Shown: piece after piece, positions 30,223 to 41,446 of the stretch
How the letters are laid out: each line of letters starts with the position of its first letter
How positions within the stretch are numbered: the first letter of the stretch is position 1
Assembly (NCBI GenBank): GCA_001792895.1
Contig: MARA01000014.1
Span: 310,001 to 374,000 of the forward strand
Source of the DNA: Lentinus brumalis
Lineage: Eukaryota; Basidiomycota; Agaricomycetes; Polyporales; Polyporaceae
DNA length: 64,000 bases
Direction of reading: 5' to 3'
Program-made: the position numbers and the translations under genes
Notes under the pieces: generated by a model
What the model was told of the DNA's origin: nothing
Databases searched by the model: none
What the model saw: only the letters and a program-made list of their open reading frames with translations

Positions 30223-31826
30223 ATGGAAGAAAGCTGTAACCACAGGACTGTGGTTTACGTAGTTTCGAACGAGCTCGTCAAGGTTTGTCAACAATGTTCC
30301 ATGCAGCTGCCCAGTGGCGGCATCGGACAACTGACACAGTGTCTCTCCTAGGCATCATCTCTGCTTCCATCAAACAGGAATCGTTCATTGCTGGTGCATA
30401 GTCTCGTGAAGGAGTTTGGTTTGCTGAACGCAGACTCCGATGACGGTCGAGCTGTCCTACAGCCCCTACGTCCCACTCCTGCTGACTTCAAGCAATTGTC
30501 GGCATATCACGATCGCGATTATCTAGAACACCTTCTCCATGGCGAAGTGATAGCTACGCCGACTCCGACAGGTGGCGGAGAATATGGACTAGAGGAGGTA
30601 CGTGTGTGATCTCGCTTTACTTGCACAAAGCATCCTCGAGTCTGACCCCATGATCAAACACCAGGACTGTCCTTCCTTCCCTCATTTACCGGAGTATGTC
30701 TGCCTCGTAGCTGGAGCATCCTTGACAGGTATGCAGGTGTGATTGGCCTGGACCTTCTGGCTCACATATCGGACTCTAGCGGCCAAAGCGCTGCGCGAAG
30801 ACACCCAAGCGAGCATATCAATTTGCTGGGACGGTGGGAGGTATGCGCCACTTAGCCTCTCACCCTCAATGCTTATTTCCTCGTCGTAGACACCATGCGC
30901 AGAAAGCACAAGCATCAGGGTTCTGCTACGTTGCCGACTGCGTGCTCGCAATATTGGCGCTCAAGCGACCTCTGGCCCCAGATGGGCTAGGGCGTCACCT
31001 CGCAAAACCTCGAGTCATGTACCTCGACCTTGATCTGCACTTCTCCGACGGCGTATCCCAAGCTTTTCACTCATCGTCTTCTGGTTCATCTTCACCACAA
31101 GTCTTGACCTTCTCCATACACCATGCTGCACCTGGATTCTTCCCTGCATCCGAACTCGCCTCGCTCACCGACCCTTCAAGTGACGCATTCGACCCGTTCA
31201 CACTCTGTCTCCCGCTCGAGCGCGGCGCTTCGAACAAGACGTTCAGGCGAATATGGCCGCTAGTCGAGCGTGTCAAGGACGCGTTTCGACCAGACTATGT
31301 GGTCGTTCAATGCGGCGTCGACGGGCTCGCGGGAGATCCCTACGCAACCTGGAATTGGTCTCTGGGAGGTGAGGAAGGCAGCCTCGGGTGGTGCGTCGAC
31401 AGAGTGTGCAATCAATGGCAGCGCAAGACCCTCCTCCTTGGTGGAGGTGAGCAATGTCTACTCATCGCAGTGAACTCATGGGTGATATCGCCCCGACCCC
31501 TGTCACCTTCTAGGTGGTTACAACTCACCCAACGTAGCCCGCGCTTGGACGTACCTGACCTCTATCGCGGTAGCTTTGCGCCTCTTCATAGCTGGTATGT
31601 AGAATCACTGATGTGCGTACCATGATCAGCTTGGCAGGCCGCTTCCGCTGGACGCAGACATACCCGATCACGGAGCCTTCCCTCTCTATGCACCCTCGTT
31701 CACCTTGGACGTGCCGCCCGGGACTATGCTAGATCGCAACACGGACGCCTACCTGCAGCACGTCGAAAAGGTGTTTGCGGAGGTAACTCAGGTCATCGAG
31801 GATAGGATGGGGAATGGTACACGTTG
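30223..31826 (+). CDS. Histone deacetylase, class I-like (HDAC8/Hos1 type)
   Basis: Zn-dependent lysine deacetylase, nuclear or cytosolic, acting on histones or other acetylated proteins. Exon 1 (30223-30282) encodes MEESCNHRTVVYVVSNELVK. The next exon begins at 30352 with ASSLLPSNRNRSLLVHSLV, the classic N-terminal HDAC motif. Catalytic features are visible: GGRHHAQKAQASGFCY (the tandem His, formed across a splice junction), YLDLDLHFSDGVSQAF (Zn-binding Asp and His), QCGVDGLAGDPYATWN (third Zn-binding Asp) and GGGGYNSPNVARAW (transition-state Tyr). The usual LHHGDG loop is LHFSDG here, but both metal ligands remain. The protein ends VIEDRMGNGTR at 31826, about 440 residues, the size of a compact single-domain HDAC. 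It could be the fungal Hos1 orthologue or an agaricomycete HDAC8-like branch. Confidence 0.9.
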
Positions 31827-32006
31827 ACGTTGTCAGCCGCTTCTGTATGTGGGTAGGTACATAAGAATGCACAATACAAGAGCAGCTGCAATAGCATCAG
31901 CGCGAGAGTCGTAATTCTATAATGTACACAAATGATACACAGGTCTTCGACCAACCGTGAAGACTGAACGATGTCATCATAATCCTTACATAGACTACAA
32001 TATCCG

Positions 32007-35000
32007 TCAGTCGGTCAGAGCGCAGCGGTCCACGGACAAGTTCGCCGGGTTGCCCCACCTGTTCGTCACCGCCGTCAGCGCGCTGCTCATGAATCAATGC
32101 TGCACCGCCAGGGTCACTCACCAGTTAGGGAAGTCCACTGCATTCCCGCTCGCGCCAAAGACTGCGAAGCTGAGTATGAAGAGGATGATCTGGCTTCCAC
32201 CATCGAGCGCGGCGGAGAGCAGGTAGTTGTACTTCTTGAACCACCTGGGCCGGCGGGTACGCGCCCACCACTGCGAGGCCATGCCGATGACGAAGCAAGA
32301 CCACCACTGGCCGTTGACCGAGTAGGGCAAGTAGCCGATGTAGAGCGCCATGATGGGCGTGTGGACAAACTTGGCGTATCGCGCGATCCAAGAGTCCTTC
32401 TTCGCGAGCTTGTACGCGATCCAGAATGGGAGGGGGAATGCGAGCCCGATGAAGAACGCGAAGCCGATGAGGTAGTACTGCTTGCCATATGTGAAGAGCT
32501 CCTTGCCGAGGGCACCCATCGCGACCGAAGACGAGTTGTAGCCCTGGATGATCCAGCCGCTCCACTGTGACGAAAGTGTGAGTGTGATGCTCAGACTCGT
32601 TCACGCAGAAGTACGTACCACACGGTTTCCGACTGGGTCGATGAGGATCTCCCGGTTGTTGGAGACGATAGTCTTCATCACTGCGCAGCGAGTCAGTTCC
32701 TCAGTCGCCGCCGCCGAAGGAAGGAATCATCCTACTCGTATAATTGAAGATGGAACCAACGATTGAACCAGCCATCTGCGCGGCGAAGGTCAACCGCGGA
32801 GGGAGCTTGGTGTACTGGCCCAGCTTGAGATCCTGGAGCATGTACATCGTCTGGTACGCTGTGGTGTTGCCGTACAAGTTGACATACATGACAGCCCTGA
32901 TATCATAGTTCAGCCGACAACATACACAAGTCAGTCACACGCAACACTTACACAGGCTGCCCGGGGTGCACAAAGGCAGAGAGGATGTGCATGGCGTGCT
33001 TGATCTCGAGCTGAAAGCCAGTCGTCGCAACGACTACATTCCGAGATCAGTGACCGCACGATGAATGATGAGGAACTACGTACTGAAGCCAAGGCAGACG
33101 GCAATGCAAGCACTGATGAAGGTGAACAGGAGGATACTCCACGCGGGCAAGAGCCATTCGCCCTTGTTGTACTGCAAATAAGGAAAGATATGTGAATGGC
33201 TGCCGAGAGTGGAGTGGCTCGATACAACGTACACTGCAGCCGATACCAACAGCGAGGGAGACGACAAGAAGCAAAAGGTACCACCACTGCGGGACCTCCG
33301 GGTACTTTCTCATCTCTGCGCACGAGGTATGAGAATGAAGGTGCCATTTCAGTCGGTCATGAACACTTACGCTTGTAATGGGGGTCATCGATGTCCTGGT
33401 CCGACTTCAGGAAGCGCGCGCCGCCGAACGCCGTTTTGAGCTCGGGCCAGTGCCAGAGGAGAACGTGCACAATCGCCGCTCCCAAAGAGAAGTTGTAGCA
33501 CATCTGTGATATAGCGTAGGTCGTCGTGTATCGCGGGAGACCGACCGTCGCAAGAGCAGTGGAGTTGAGAGTATTCTCAGGCGTGAGGATGGCCTTCTGG
33601 TCGTACGAGCCGCCCTCGTTATTGAAAAGCGCGGTGGACATCCAGAGGATGTCGCGCCCGTTGAAGACGTTAGTGTAGTAGCAGGCGGTGAGAACGATGT
33701 AGCCGAGAAGTATGCCGATGTACGAGTTGATCTGAGTGCGCAGCGGCCAGACGAGCGGGTAACCCTGAGTGATGAGGGTCCAGCTCGTGCTGAAACTGAA
33801 AAGACCAATGCCCTCGTTGCTGGAACCGGCTCCAAAGAGGTTGCGCACGAACGTGTGCCTGCCGTTGTCGACAAGACAGATGATCGAGATGGCAGTGAGC
33901 AGAGGGAAGGGGTACTGGGGAATCCTGAGAAGGCGGGCGAGTAAGTTGGATGGTATACGTCTACTTGGCGGAAGATAAGCTCACCACTCCCAGAAAAAGA
34001 TCGCCGCGAACACGATCCAGAAGAAGCGGCTGAGCGTCTATGCGTCAAGCTTCGGTACTATGACGGAGAATTTTGGGCATGCATACCGTCGCTTGTGGTT
34101 CAGCACACCACCAAAGTGCAAGCTTTGCAGCAAGTTGACGATCGCGATGTACTTGGGGTAGAAGGCGCTGTAATGAAAGTACGTCAATTGGGGAGTCCAT
34201 ACCGCTCGTAAATCAAACATACTACGTAGGGTAGACCAGGAGGGTGCGGACTGATATCTGCGGTCAGAGAGCGGTTCGACGGGGGACATCAACCGTGACT
34301 CACGTAGACCTGCGACTCCGAAGCCAATCATCTGGCTGGCAAAAATCTGGAAGATGGCCAAGGCAGGATTGAGCTTGATGTTATAGAAAAGGTCTGTACG
34401 TCACGTCAGAAATACCACCCACAACGGCGTTGGCAATAGTGCTCACCAAGTGCCGCAATGCACTCCATGGCCACCGCCACGTTGGACGCAGTGGACGCCA
34501 TGATGACAATAGCTGTATGTTCCTTGATGTTGAACGGTCCTGGATTTAAGTACCTGAAGACGCCCTTGCTTGGCAGAATTGCTTCCAAACGCGGATTGGG
34601 GTTAAGTCAAGAGTATGTCAACAGCAGACGGTGACGTACAGTGCATGGCCGTGCCTAACATATAGGCGATGATCAAGCAGAAGAGCTGCGACACCGAGGC
34701 GTTCTGCGGCTTGAAGGTGTAGATAGTGGAAAGGACCGAAGTAAACGCGGAGAGACCAACTCCCAGGAAAACCGTCCTGAACGTCAACACCGGTAGCCCT
34801 GGGTCGTCCTCTGCAGAGATGACCTATGAGAGGATGGGGATCGCATGCGCGTATTTTGATATACGGGTGATGTAAAGCTCACCTCTACTGCGACTTCCTC
34901 GTCCTTTCTGATGACCTTGTCGTCTACGTCTTCGTCGCCCCCCGCGAGCGACTCGACGTCGGTCTTCTCCTTGTCATCTCGGAGGTCGGCCTTGGGATCC

Positions 35001-35077
35001 TTCTCCATGGAGGAAACGGAGTCGGTGCGCGGGATCTCGGACTCCGCTGGAGCGGCAGCAGTCCCGTAGATGACCAT
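32007..35077 (-). CDS. OPT-family oligopeptide transporter
   Basis: Multi-pass proton-coupled transporter for small peptides or related substrates, in the plasma membrane. The ATG at 35077 opens a hydrophilic, acidic N-terminal tail (about 70 residues, rich in Asp/Glu/Lys). Then come VFLGVGLSAFTSVLSTIYTF, the OPT signature NPGPFNIKEH (about 34525-34555), ASQMIGFGVAGL, FYPKYIAIVNLLQSLHFGG, FLEWxxP-like and long hydrophobic exons. Near the C-terminus are SVNGQWWSCFVIGMASQWW and WFKKYNYLLSAALDGGSQ, and it ends NWWGNPANLSVDRC, the usual OPT tail, via an intron at about 32055-32130. About 15 short introns keep a consistent frame where I checked. A TATATA at 35206-35211 (-) lies 130 bp upstream. 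Confidence 0.93.
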
Positions 35078-36567
35078 TGTCGCGGGCGAGTGGGGACCGG
35101 GCGAGCAAGAGCGTCAGGACCGCTCAAGGAAGAGACCAGGAGCGGGGTAGGGGAGCCAAGACTTTGACTGTGTCCGCCACGGCCCCATGATCAATTGGCT
35201 GGGTCTATATACTAGGCGAGCATATGCAGCGGGAAGAGAAGACTGATAGCACTGAGTCACTGACGATGAAGGCTCTCCGCCGCTATCTGTGCGATGCCAG
35301 CCAGGTGCGATAAGACGTTCGCCTGGCGGCCAACTAGATTAGCAGCTGTCGGGGGTTATCTCTGCTAACCATCAGATATATGAGATGTGCAAGCACTGTA
35401 GGATCTTACTTGGTCTCTCTTTCGATGTTCGTCATTGCTCGACGCAGTCACCGTGGTGCACAACGAACACAGACGAACTTGAACACTCGCGCTAAAGTGA
35501 TGGAAGTTGCGTAGACGCCGATGGGTGCGACACAAGCGCACAACCATCCTGCCAAGAAGAAAAAAATCGTCCAGGAACTTTACAGGAACGACATCCGATG
35601 TCATTAGCTCATGAGGTTCACCCCACGATACACGATACATAACTTGAGAGAACGATCTCCCGGCGGCGCACCTGCAAAACAAACCAAAGCTCTTATCGCA
35701 CAGTCGACAGTCACGTTCTAGTCTGTTTGCTCACCGATGCGTTCCGATGTGCGCGCGTGGCACACGACACACTTATTCTCCACTCTGTCGGTTCCGCAAG
35801 TGCGTAATCCTCCGTTCCTCCTCCGTCCAGACACGACTGCGTCGGACTTCCTGCTCAGTTCCTTCCCAGTCCTTCCCCGACTTGCGAAATCTACGCGAGG
35901 TATAGAAGGAGATAGATAAGTCACATCGTCGTCAGCACGGTGTCTGCCTTCCACGGTTCACGAGTCGATCATACCGACCTTCTCTTCCGAATTCCTGCGC
36001 CCATAGTCCCCGCCACCTTCTCCTTCAATGCTTCGCCGTCGTCCCAGGGTCCGCAATCCACGCGTACTTAGTACTTACCGACTGGGTATATTCGAGGGCC
36101 AGGGCCTGAGGTCTGCCTGACCGATCACATCGTCGTCGCGCGGCCTCCCATGGCATGCGCTCCGCGGACTCGATGGACACTGGGGCAGGAGACATGCCTA
36201 TGATACCGCACCTAGTATACAGAGGTATCAGGATGGCAGGTCGCTGGACGAGACCGCTCACCTGCTGCTGGGAGCGGGTAGTAGTCCGATCACACGCAGC
36301 TGGTGCACAGGCTCTGTACCTGAATCGGTTGAGCGTAGTGAGTGGTGATGCCACTGGCATGTCGAGGCGAGTCGGCCCAGAATGGCAGCGTTCGAAGGAA
36401 CTCTTTGCAGACGAGAGGTGTAGGAGAAGAGGCGTGGTTCGAGTTGATGCGCACCCGACCTATAACCGCCCTGCAATCAACGGTCTTTGGGCGACGGTCT
36501 CACAAGGAAGCCACGAGACGAATATTGCTATTGAGTGGTAGGATATGCAAGTAAAGCATACCGTAAA
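35078..36567. other. Intergenic region, no recognised gene
   Basis: This 1.5 kb lies between the start of the OPT gene and the 3' end of SAM50, both on the minus strand. It holds the OPT promoter (TATATA at 35206-35211, -). Open frames at 35365-35682 (-), 35737-35919 (+) and 36155-36541 (+, 128 codons) are rich in Arg, Ser and Cys and show no domain. Confidence 0.45.
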
Positions 36568-38716
36568 TCACAAGAAGTCCAGGCCAATGCCAACCTGGAA
36601 GCCCTTCCGCGTGCCATCGCTCTTACTTGCGACAAGCGGTACTCCAAAATTCACCTCTACACGGACCGGGTCAAGCTTGTATACGAGCCCGACGCCGGCA
36701 GATATTGACGGCTTCGATATGGAACCCAAGACATTGTCAAGCAGCGGCCGGGCTACAGTACAGACGTGTCAATTACGCTGGGTAGTGGTCAAGATGGAGG
36801 AAACATACACTTGTCCAAGGCATCAAGCCTCCCAGCGTTCACGAAGAGGTGCGTTTTGACCGGCCAGTGCGGCTTGCGGGGGATGTCGGAGATGAGGCTC
36901 AGGCCCGTGGACCAAAACAGGTTACCACCAAGCGAATCCACTGCGATAGATCAGTCACGGTGCGCCAAGGCATCGGCAAGAAACATCTCACCTCCGTCAT
37001 GTGGACCCATGCCGTTCATGCGGAACATTCGTACGCTGACCGGACCGCCTAGCTGAAAGCGGTCCGAAAAGCACGAGCGGCCGCCCAAGTGCCACAACAT
37101 GCCTGTTCGCGCGGCGAAGGACAACGTCTGGGGTAAGGAAGCCGGTGAGCAGGACAGCCGTATATGAACAGGGTATAACTAACCACTCCGGGGAATAACG
37201 AACGAGCAATCTGGCCTTGCGCCTCCGTTTTGTAGAACGACGTGTCGCCACCGAGGCCGGCGAACTCCTGGAAGAACTTAGCATACGACCCTCGAGTGCC
37301 GAGTATCCTGTCGTCCCGTGTGTCCCGCGTCCAGGAATGGTAGACGGACGACTTGACGGACTGTCCAGCGGCTTCGCGCATGCTGAGCATCCGTGAGCAC
37401 ATCATCTCAAACAGCGGACGGGCGGACGCACCTGATGGACGCGGAGGGAGTAAGGTTACCGATGTGTCGTAGGACAGCTTCATAGCCTACTTCGTGAGAG
37501 CCATGGGGTAGGGAACCTGTCTGTAGCACGCTGACGTCAACGATCCAATACCTAGCGAGAGAGATCAAGCTGACCTAGCTCACCCTAACGAGAGCCCGCA
37601 AGCCGCGCACACCTTCGGAACTGCTTGCAAAGCTGGAATTGTCGCGCTCCATTCCGAAGACGGAGAACTCCCCGCGCGTCTTGAGATTCGACGTGAGCGG
37701 CGCCGAAAGGGAAGCATTGTAAGACATCCGGGTCTTCGTCGCGAAAGCGACATTCGCTTCGAACGTCTCCGCCCCACCGAAAGCGTTGCGTACACGGCAT
37801 GTTGCGCTCTGTAGGATGCATAAGTGCCAATTCACAACGAGACGTCAAAGTACGAAGCACGCCCTGTAGACACGGAACGAAAAAGTTGCCCACTATCCCA
37901 GCCATCCAGGCACAGGCGAGTGTCCCTTCATCTCGACCGATGCTTCGCGCGCGAGTACCGCCCTGGGAGACCCTCTACCAAAATACGCGAACCATGCGCC
38001 GGAGACCATCTCAGGGTAGATGCTCTCAGTACAAGCCAATTCTCGCGAGAAGAGGAACCTTGCCCAGAACGTCTTCCACAGGCAGGGAGGATGCTTCTAG
38101 GAAATCGCCTGATTTGGCGAGTGGGGTATAATGTGGTAAAGGGTACGTACCGCTCCTCCCTCATTGTTCCCAACCTGCGTGCTTGTGTTCAGGAAGTACC
38201 TCCCCTTCTCCCTCGTCAGAAACACCACGTCAACGTCGTCCGGGTGAGCGAGCGAATCGCGACTCCGGTCGATGACGGCTTCCACTTGAGAGAACAGGTC
38301 TGTCTCTTCTAGCAAGCTCTTTATCTCTTTGGTCTTGTGAAGAACCGTCCCCAAGGTGGGAACCTCGTCGTGCGATCGCTGGAGGACGGGGTCGATGATG
38401 GAACCGAGGAACGACTCCCGTGTCCGCGTCGCACCCCGGACACGTACGGACGCGATGTTCAGCGGTGTCGAGAGATTCCCGTTGACCTATGGCCGAGATC
38501 AACGCGTGCTTCTCGCGCGCGAGCTACACGACGCACCAGTTCTGACAATTGTACAAGCGCAGACTCATACTGCCCGCGCAGCTTCCTGAGCTTGCGCTCC
38601 TCCCACCATTTCCTGTACTTTTCGATGTCGGTGGGGTCCGGCTCCCTATCGCGCGGCGACGACGTATTGTGCAAAGGAGGTTGAAGAGGAGGAGCCTGGG
38701 GCTCCAGGTCCGACAT
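36568..38716 (-). CDS. SAM50: SAM50, mitochondrial outer-membrane beta-barrel assembly factor
   Basis: Core subunit of the SAM/TOB complex that inserts beta-barrel proteins into the mitochondrial outer membrane; Omp85 family. The ATG at 38716 begins MSDLEPQAPPLQ. A charged segment follows (YRKWWEERKLRKLRGQYE), then the POTRA-like region (STPLNIASVRVRGATRTR, HKTKEIKSLLEETDLFSQV). The bacterial-surface-antigen barrel reads TCRVRNAFGGAETFEANVAF, TKTRMSYNASLSAPLTS and GNLFWSTGLSLISDIPRK, and the terminal strands are SAGVGLVYKLDPVRVEVNF and KGFQVGIGLDFL, ending in the aromatic-Leu typical of barrels. The intron at 37809-38150 is 342 bp, several times the local norm, while the flanking exons join to perfect family sequence. 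The gene is divergent from the MATE gene, 271 bp apart. Confidence 0.93.
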
Positions 38717-38824
38717 TGGTCGCAGTCGTGGTGAAGGATGAAATGGACGAAGCCGTCGCTGCCAAGGCAGTAGTAACAAAATAAGAAGATAAGTATAGTT
38801 CTGGGTGAGCAAGGGTAAGCTTAC

Positions 38825-38901
38825 CGGGTAAGGTTAGTCACTAAGCCGGTTAAGCACGATAAGCATGGATATTATACGGCGCTAACCTAGCGGCTTACCC
38901 G
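38825..38901. repeat. Imperfect inverted repeat in the SAM50-MATE divergent promoter
   Basis: CGGGTAAGGTTAG (38825-38837) is mirrored by CTAACC...CTTACCCG (38882-38901), with a 6-base interruption in the right arm. Between them lie further GGTTA/TAAGC-type words (CTAAGCCGGTTAAGC at 38841-38855). Just upstream is the palindrome GTAAGCTTAC. It could be a hairpin, a small element remnant or clustered binding sites shared by the two divergent genes. Confidence 0.5.
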
Positions 38902-38987
38902 TGCGGCCAGGAGATGAAATAAACTTGAACTTGTTCCACCACTTCCTCCTGCTCCTCGGAGCTAGGTCTCGCTCCTAACCGCGCGCA

Positions 38988-41446
38988 ATGTCCTCGACAT
39001 ATGTTCACTACTCTACTCCGTCGTCGCTACCCTCGGACTACGCGCTCCTGTCTCGTTATGCCGCGGCACACGACCTGACTGTGGCTGCGGAAGAAGCTGC
39101 AAATGGAGCTGGGCCATCTGCAGACATTGGGGAGTACGAAGAAGACCACGACGCGCACGGGATCGACATACAAGGAAGCCCCAGGAAGCCACGGAGGCAA
39201 AGTTTCCCCTCATCCTATGTCACACCGTTCAATCCTACCATGGGCCCGCTTCCTGACAGACATGGACATCGCTCGGGTCCTTACTCAAGGGACGCAAACG
39301 AGAATACTCCGCTCTTGGCCCCACCAGTGCCGCGTATCGAAGAGGAATGTGACGGAGACGACGTGGAGGACCCGGCCAACGCGAGCAAACTGTTCTGGGA
39401 GGAGGCGCGGATCCTCACCAAGTACACCGTCCCCGTTTTCGGGTACGTCATTCGAGTGCGACGCTTGACACGGTTACTCATTGACGTTTGCAGGACGCAT
39501 TTGTTTGAGTACTCCCTCGTCATTGCATCGGTCATATCGTTGGGGCATCTCTCAACCATGGCGCTTGCTGCCTCGACCCTCGGCTCCATGACTGCAAGCG
39601 TCTCGGGCTTCAGCATCATCCAAGGATTCGCAAGCACGTTGGACACGATGCTGCCCAGTGCATGGACGTCCTCCCAGCCGCAACTGGTCGGGCTATGGGC
39701 TCAGCGCATGGGTAAGCACCGGTCAGGCTCCGCCGGGCCGCACACGTTTGTCACATTGCTCGCCCGGCGTTGGCTGGCTTCCGTTCACAATCTTCAAGTC
39801 TTTGACTGACGACATCGTTGCTAGTTGTGGTCATGACGGCTATTTTGGTGGTGGGTATGTTCTGCGCCTTATATCCCTTGCGAGGCTCTGACTCTCCTTC
39901 GTGTAGCCGATTCTCTGTATATGGTGGAGCTCGGAGAGTATATTGCTCTCCCTGAAGCAAGAGCCCGAGGTCGCGCGTCTTGCGGCCGTATACCTTAAGT
40001 GGTCGTCGCTTGGATTGCCTGCATACGCATTCAACTCGATATCGAGGCGGTACTTTCAATCTCAAGGTGCGATTCCCCATACCGTTACCCCGGCACAAAT
40101 TGATTGTTATGCAATAGGTCTATTCGCCGTTCCGACGCGCATCATAATGGGAGTTGCGCCTATCAACGCTTTGCTGAATTATCTCCTAGGTATGGACTAC
40201 CTGCACTAGCATGCCCACAGTCAAAACTGACGAATGCCGAAGTATGGGGGCCGGAGCCGATACGTCTTGGCTTCATCGGCGCGCCGATTGCTACGGCCAT
40301 ATCCTTCAACCTGATCTCCATCATGTCCGTCATTTACGGTGTGTTCTTCGTGCCGAAGACTGCATGGCATCCTCTGTCCATGCGCTGTTTCACCAGTCTG
40401 GGCGTTCTCGTCCAGCTTGGTTTGTCTGGCGTTGGACAGGTGGCTAGCGAGTGGTGGTCCTGGGAGCTTGTCGGATGTGAGTGATGCCAATAACCACAAC
40501 TAGTCCGTAGCACTGACATCATCGCATCCAGTGGCCGCTAGTCAGTGAGTAGATACCTCGTTGATCATCGATCGGTCCTTCAACGGGCTGAATCGTTCCA
40601 TCAGACTCGGGCCGACTGCACTTGCGACTCAGTCCGTGCTATTGGTCTCCGCATCCACGACATACCAGGCGCCATTCGCTTTGAGTGTGGCCACCTCGGT
40701 TCGGTGCGTCGCTCTCATCCTCCACGCGCATTTCCGTGCTGAATCAACGCCCCAGAGTCGGAAACCTTCTCGGAGAGCAAAACGCCAAACGCGCATCGGT
40801 CGCGGCCAGATGCTCAATCCTCATGTCTCTAGTCATCAGCGCCGTGTGGAGGTAAACGCAGAGGCTTCCATGCGGTCTTGGCTTTAATGCTGAAAGGTAC
40901 CTTGATACAGCGCCATGTTCATGATCTTTCGGAAAAACTGGGCCAAGCTTTTCAACGACGATCCTTGTACGTACCGCAGTTGGCAAGTCCACAGTCCTAT
41001 ACTGACTCGCCACTGTTACAGACGTCGTGTCCCTCGTCGCGTCCATTCTCCCTCTTGTTGCCCTGTTCCAGGTATTCGACGGTCTCGGTGCCATCACGGC
41101 CGGGATCCTTCGTTCCGTCGGGAAGCAGTTCACCGGCGCATTGCTCAACCTCAGCGCATACTACGTCATCGGTAAGTCAATCGCCCGTCTTCCCCATGCT
41201 GCGCGTAGCCTCAACGTCCTATGCGTTCTAGGAATCCCGTTCGGCATATGGCTTGCGTTCTGGCGCGGCATGCACCTTCACGGGCTCTGGATCGGCCTTA
41301 CCGTCTCCTTGGTGTTCAGCGCGGCGATCGGGATCTGGATATCTCTCAGTACGAACTGGGACCACGAGGTCGAGAAGGTCCGCAGAAGGTTGGCAGCGGA
41401 TCACAAACAGGCGAACGTACCTGCGGACGCGGAGGCTGCACGTTGA
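38988..41446 (+). CDS. MATE-family multidrug/toxic-compound exporter
   Basis: Twelve-helix antiporter of the MATE (DinF/NorM/Erc1-like) family, exporting cationic or xenobiotic compounds, in the plasma or vacuolar membrane. The ATG at 38988 starts a hydrophilic N-terminal tail of about 145 residues with an ENTPLLAPP dileucine-like sorting motif. The MATE core follows: YSLVIASVISLGHLSTMALAA, IQGFASTLDTMLPSAWTSSQ, YLKWSSLGLPAYAFNSISR, PTRIIMGVAPINALLNYLL, LGFIGAPIATAISFNLISI, QSVLLVSASTTYQAPFALSV and GILRSVGKQFTGALLNLSAY. The gene ends in VPADAEAAR. The order and spacing of these helices and the two-lobed repeat fit the family. About ten short introns are predicted. It shares a 271 bp divergent promoter with SAM50, which contains an inverted repeat. 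Confidence 0.92.
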
